Assembly: GCA_009881125.1 (NCBI GenBank)
Contig: WXFH01000048.1
Location: 1-64,000 of the forward strand
Source of the DNA: Acidaminobacter sp.
Lineage (GTDB): Bacteria > Bacillota_A > Clostridia > Peptostreptococcales > Acidaminobacteraceae
Direction of reading: 5' to 3'
DNA length: 64,000 nt
The notes under the pieces were generated by a model, which was not told the DNA's origin, made no database searches, and worked only from the letters and a program-made list of their open reading frames with translations. Position numbers and translations under genes: made by a program. Positions 62,072 through 64,000 of this stretch are shown here, piece after piece. Positions within the stretch are counted from its first letter, which is position 1, and every line of letters starts with the position of its first letter.

Positions 62072-63619
62072 CTAAGCCTCTACCAATTCTCGAATAGCTT
62101 TGGTCAATCCAAATACCAAATCGCCCGCAAGCAGACCATGCTCCCCGCGCTCAGCCACCATGAGGTCCCCGGCCCGGCCATGCAGATAAACGCCAATCAC
62201 AGCGGCGCCTACTGGATCGAGTCCCTGAGCGATCATGCTCGTGATGACGCCGGTCAGCACATCACCGCTGCCGGCAGTGGCCATGCCCGAATTGCCATTG
62301 ATATTGACATAAACTTCGCCATCCGGTGTTGCGATGACCGTGCGCGCGCCCTTGAGCACCGTTACGGTTTTCCAGGTCTTTGAAAACTGAACCGCCGTCC
62401 CGATGGGATCCTCGTTGATTTCCTCTGCACTGAGCCCAGTCAGACGACACATTTCTCCGACATGTGGCGTTAGAACCACCGGGCACTTTTTGTTTTCCAG
62501 CCAGTGAAGGCTCTTTGAAAGGGCGTTGATGCCGTCTGCGTCAATGACCATAGGCACTTCCGATTCATTCAGGAGGCGTTTAATAAGCTCTGAAATCTCG
62601 GCGTTGACGCCGCATCCGGGACCAATAGCGATGACATCCGGCCAGCAGGTATCCTCAATAATCTTTTGGAAATTGCTGATGCCTATGACCCCACGGCGAA
62701 CTTCGGACATTGGCACAGTGATGACTTCCGGAACGCTGGTCGTGATCAGCGTATTCAAACTTTCGGGGATATAGAGCTTCAGCAGTCCCATGCCGGACCT
62801 GAGCGCCGCACGACAGGCCAAAATTGCAGCGCCGGCCATACCGATGGATCCGGCGATGATCTGCCCCTTGCCGTAGTCGCCTTTATGTGAGTTGCGCTTT
62901 CGATGCGGAATCAGCGGCGTGATGATGTCGCTTGTAATCAAATTGTATTTGATGCCGACCTTTTCAATGATGACATCCGGCACGCCTATGCCTTTGATGA
63001 TGACCTCACCGTTGTAATCTGAACCTGGAAACAAAATGTTTCCGACCTTAGAAATGACCAGCGCAATGGTCTTGTCCGCATCAATGGCCGTGCCCAAAAC
63101 GTGGCCTGTATTGCCGTCGATACCGGAAGGCAGGTCTACGGACAGCACTTGATGGGCCATCTCGTTAATGGCATCTATGGTGCGTTCGTAAATGCCCTCT
63201 ACTCTTCTCGATATGCCCGTTCCAAATATGGCGTCGACAATCAGGTTCCCTGGCCTCAGAAAACGCTCAAATGCCAGGATGCTGGCGTCATCTTTAATTT
63301 CGTCTATTTGAAACTCAAGCTTTTTGAGAATGGAATAGTTCAACATGGAGTCGTGATTCAGCTCAGACACTTCTCCAACTACGAAGACTTTGACGGGTAC
63401 GTTCAGGTTGAAGAGATGGCGCGCAATGACGAAGCCGTCGCCGCCGTTGTTCCCGGGACCGCAGACAATAACAGCTTTCTGGAACTCATTTCTCATCTTC
63501 ATTATTTCATCTACGACGACCTTACCGGCATTCTCCATGAGGACAATGCTGGGGATCCCGTATTCGTCTATGGCCTTTCGGTCAATCTGCTGCATCTGAT
63601 GATTCATAGCGAGTCTCAT
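62072..63619 (-). CDS. nnr: Bifunctional NAD(P)HX epimerase/dehydratase
   Basis: Repairs hydrated NAD(P)H. The 515-residue protein joins NnrE (residues 1-215: SIVLMENAG, VCGPGNNGGDGFV, DLPSGID) to NnrD (residues 225-505: KGDYGKGQIIAGSIGMAGA, TPHVGEMCRL, ATAGSGDVLTG). Both active regions look complete. AcpS ends 10 bases upstream and alr follows after 115 bases, a conserved acpS-nnr-alr order. The ATG at 63619 fits the family N-terminus, though GGAGG lies 12 bases away, a little far. Confidence 0.95.
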   Translation of the reverse strand: MRLAMNHQMQQIDRKAIDEYGIPSIVLMENAGKVVVDEIMKMRNEFQKAVIVCGPGNNGGDGFVIARHLFNLNVPVKVFVVGEVSELNHDSMLNYSILKKLEFQIDEIKDDASILAFERFLRPGNLIVDAIFGTGISRRVEGIYERTIDAINEMAHQVLSVDLPSGIDGNTGHVLGTAIDADKTIALVISKVGNILFPGSDYNGEVIIKGIGVPDVIIEKVGIKYNLITSDIITPLIPHRKRNSHKGDYGKGQIIAGSIGMAGAAILACRAALRSGMGLLKLYIPESLNTLITTSVPEVITVPMSEVRRGVIGISNFQKIIEDTCWPDVIAIGPGCGVNAEISELIKRLLNESEVPMVIDADGINALSKSLHWLENKKCPVVLTPHVGEMCRLTGLSAEEINEDPIGTAVQFSKTWKTVTVLKGARTVIATPDGEVYVNINGNSGMATAGSGDVLTGVITSMIAQGLDPVGAAVIGVYLHGRAGDLMVAERGEHGLLAGDLVFGLTKAIRELVEA

Positions 63620-63628
63620 AATTCTATG

Positions 63629-64000
63629 TTACCTCCTTTGACCTGTTGCGAAAGCCAGAGCTTGTGTTTTTGAATGGGAAAGCGAAATCAGAATCTCTTC
63701 TATTTCCAGGTGCTCGGCGAGGGCTGCCGCCGGACCCGACAGCCTGACATAGGGCTTTCCAGACGTCTCTCTCAGAATCTCAATATCCTTCCATGACAGT
63801 CCTGTTATGCCCGTTCCCAAAACCTTCAGTACAGCTTCTTTACCGGCAAAATTCGCGGCTATGCTGGCAGTGTCCATGCCACGGGATTCAAATAAATCGA
63901 GTTCATTCCTTGTAAATACCCGTTCCAAAAACCGGCTGTGACGCGATATAGCGCGCCGGATTCTATCAATTTCTATTAAATCTGTACCAATGCCAGTCAG
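63629..64000 (-). CDS. acpS: Holo-[acyl-carrier-protein] synthase (5' end cut by the window edge)
   Basis: Transfers phosphopantetheine from CoA to acyl carrier protein. The frame is open to the last base of the window: the residues LTGIGTDLIEIDRIRRAIS are read before the edge, so only the start codon and one or two residues are missing. Magnesium ligands are visible as the aspartate in GIGTDLIEI and the glutamate in FAGKEAVLKVLGTG. An apparent start at 63928 (TTG) would remove the active aspartate and is rejected. Product about 125 residues. It uses CoA made from the pantothenate pathway at the other end of the window. Confidence 0.93.
   Translation of the reverse strand: MTGIGTDLIEIDRIRRAISRHSRFLERVFTRNELDLFESRGMDTASIAANFAGKEAVLKVLGTGITGLSWKDIEILRETSGKPYVRLSGPAAALAEHLEIEEILISLSHSKTQALAFATGQRR

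Noticed and set aside
63629..63928. AcpS starting at 63928
   Set aside because: The TTG there would drop the magnesium-binding aspartate; the frame continues to the window edge with perfect family sequence.
1..64000. tRNA, rRNA, insertion sequences, prophage or integrase genes
   Set aside because: I looked for transposase, integrase and recombinase motifs and for tRNA-like T-loops in the gaps and found none I could support. The region reads as core chromosome.

Overview
The window reads as chromosomal DNA from an anaerobic member of the Bacillota, most likely class Clostridia. The evidence is strong GGAGG-type ribosome sites, frequent TTG and GTG starts, a T-box leader, sigma-A-like promoters, a LexA/DinR box of the Bacillus type, a [FeFe]-hydrogenase-like sensory cluster with DRTGG and PHP genes, csaB-type cell wall pyruvylation, and roughly balanced base composition. 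Genus cannot be fixed from the sequence alone. Most genes lie on the minus strand. No rRNA, tRNA, CRISPR array, prophage or insertion sequence was seen.

Layout, left to right. 1-3650: pantothenate operon, transcribed panG-like, panB, panC, panD, ending in a long hairpin. 3.7-7.7 kb: MFS permease, split ThrE-type amino acid exporter, nitronate monooxygenase-like flavoprotein. 8-10.4 kb: carboxynorspermidine synthase and decarboxylase (aspartate-semialdehyde polyamine route). 10.8-12 kb: RtcB RNA ligase. 12.1-13.5 kb: three tandem 52-residue zinc-ribbon proteins with related promoters, plus a related promoter that faces a tract without a convincing gene. 13.6-22.1 kb: methyltransferase, GH18-like hydrolase, ChrA pair, M29 aminopeptidase, and an orphan Tad-pilin-like operon with a protein kinase. 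22.3-28.7 kb: PHP phosphoesterase, a seven-gene hydrogenase-like sensory cluster with a candidate Rex operator, and an in-frame ferredoxin-thymidylate kinase fusion. 28.8-37.5 kb: uvrC, a ferritin-like protein, and uvrB-uvrA-membrane protein under a LexA box. 37.7-43.8 kb: AI-2E-family permease, CtpA protease, EnvC-like hydrolase, FtsX, FtsE, formyltetrahydrofolate cyclo-ligase. 43.9-47.9 kb: Lon-like protease and an S1-domain protein. 48-53 kb: ilvN-ilvC-ilvD-ilvB behind an isoleucine T-box. 53.3-59.9 kb: split transketolase, TagA/WecG, CsaB, a DUF5693 protein and a secreted protein (cell-wall polymer and S-layer anchoring). 59.9-64 kb: mazF with an atypical antitoxin partner, alr, nnr, and acpS cut by the window edge.

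Themes: branched-chain amino acid and pantothenate synthesis share the ketoisovalerate pool. DNA repair is under SOS control. Several intergenic gaps carry a family of short modular repeats (GGTGTCAG / GTGCCTGTCACC types).

Most unusual items: the zinc-ribbon triplication with its promoter family and a perfect 22-bp palindrome; the [2Fe-2S]-thymidylate kinase fusion beside the hydrogenase-like cluster; the non-canonical MazF partner; and an Ala/Glu-rich insertion inside the UvrC nuclease domain. Coordinates of genes reflect my own choice of start where a ribosome site decides it.
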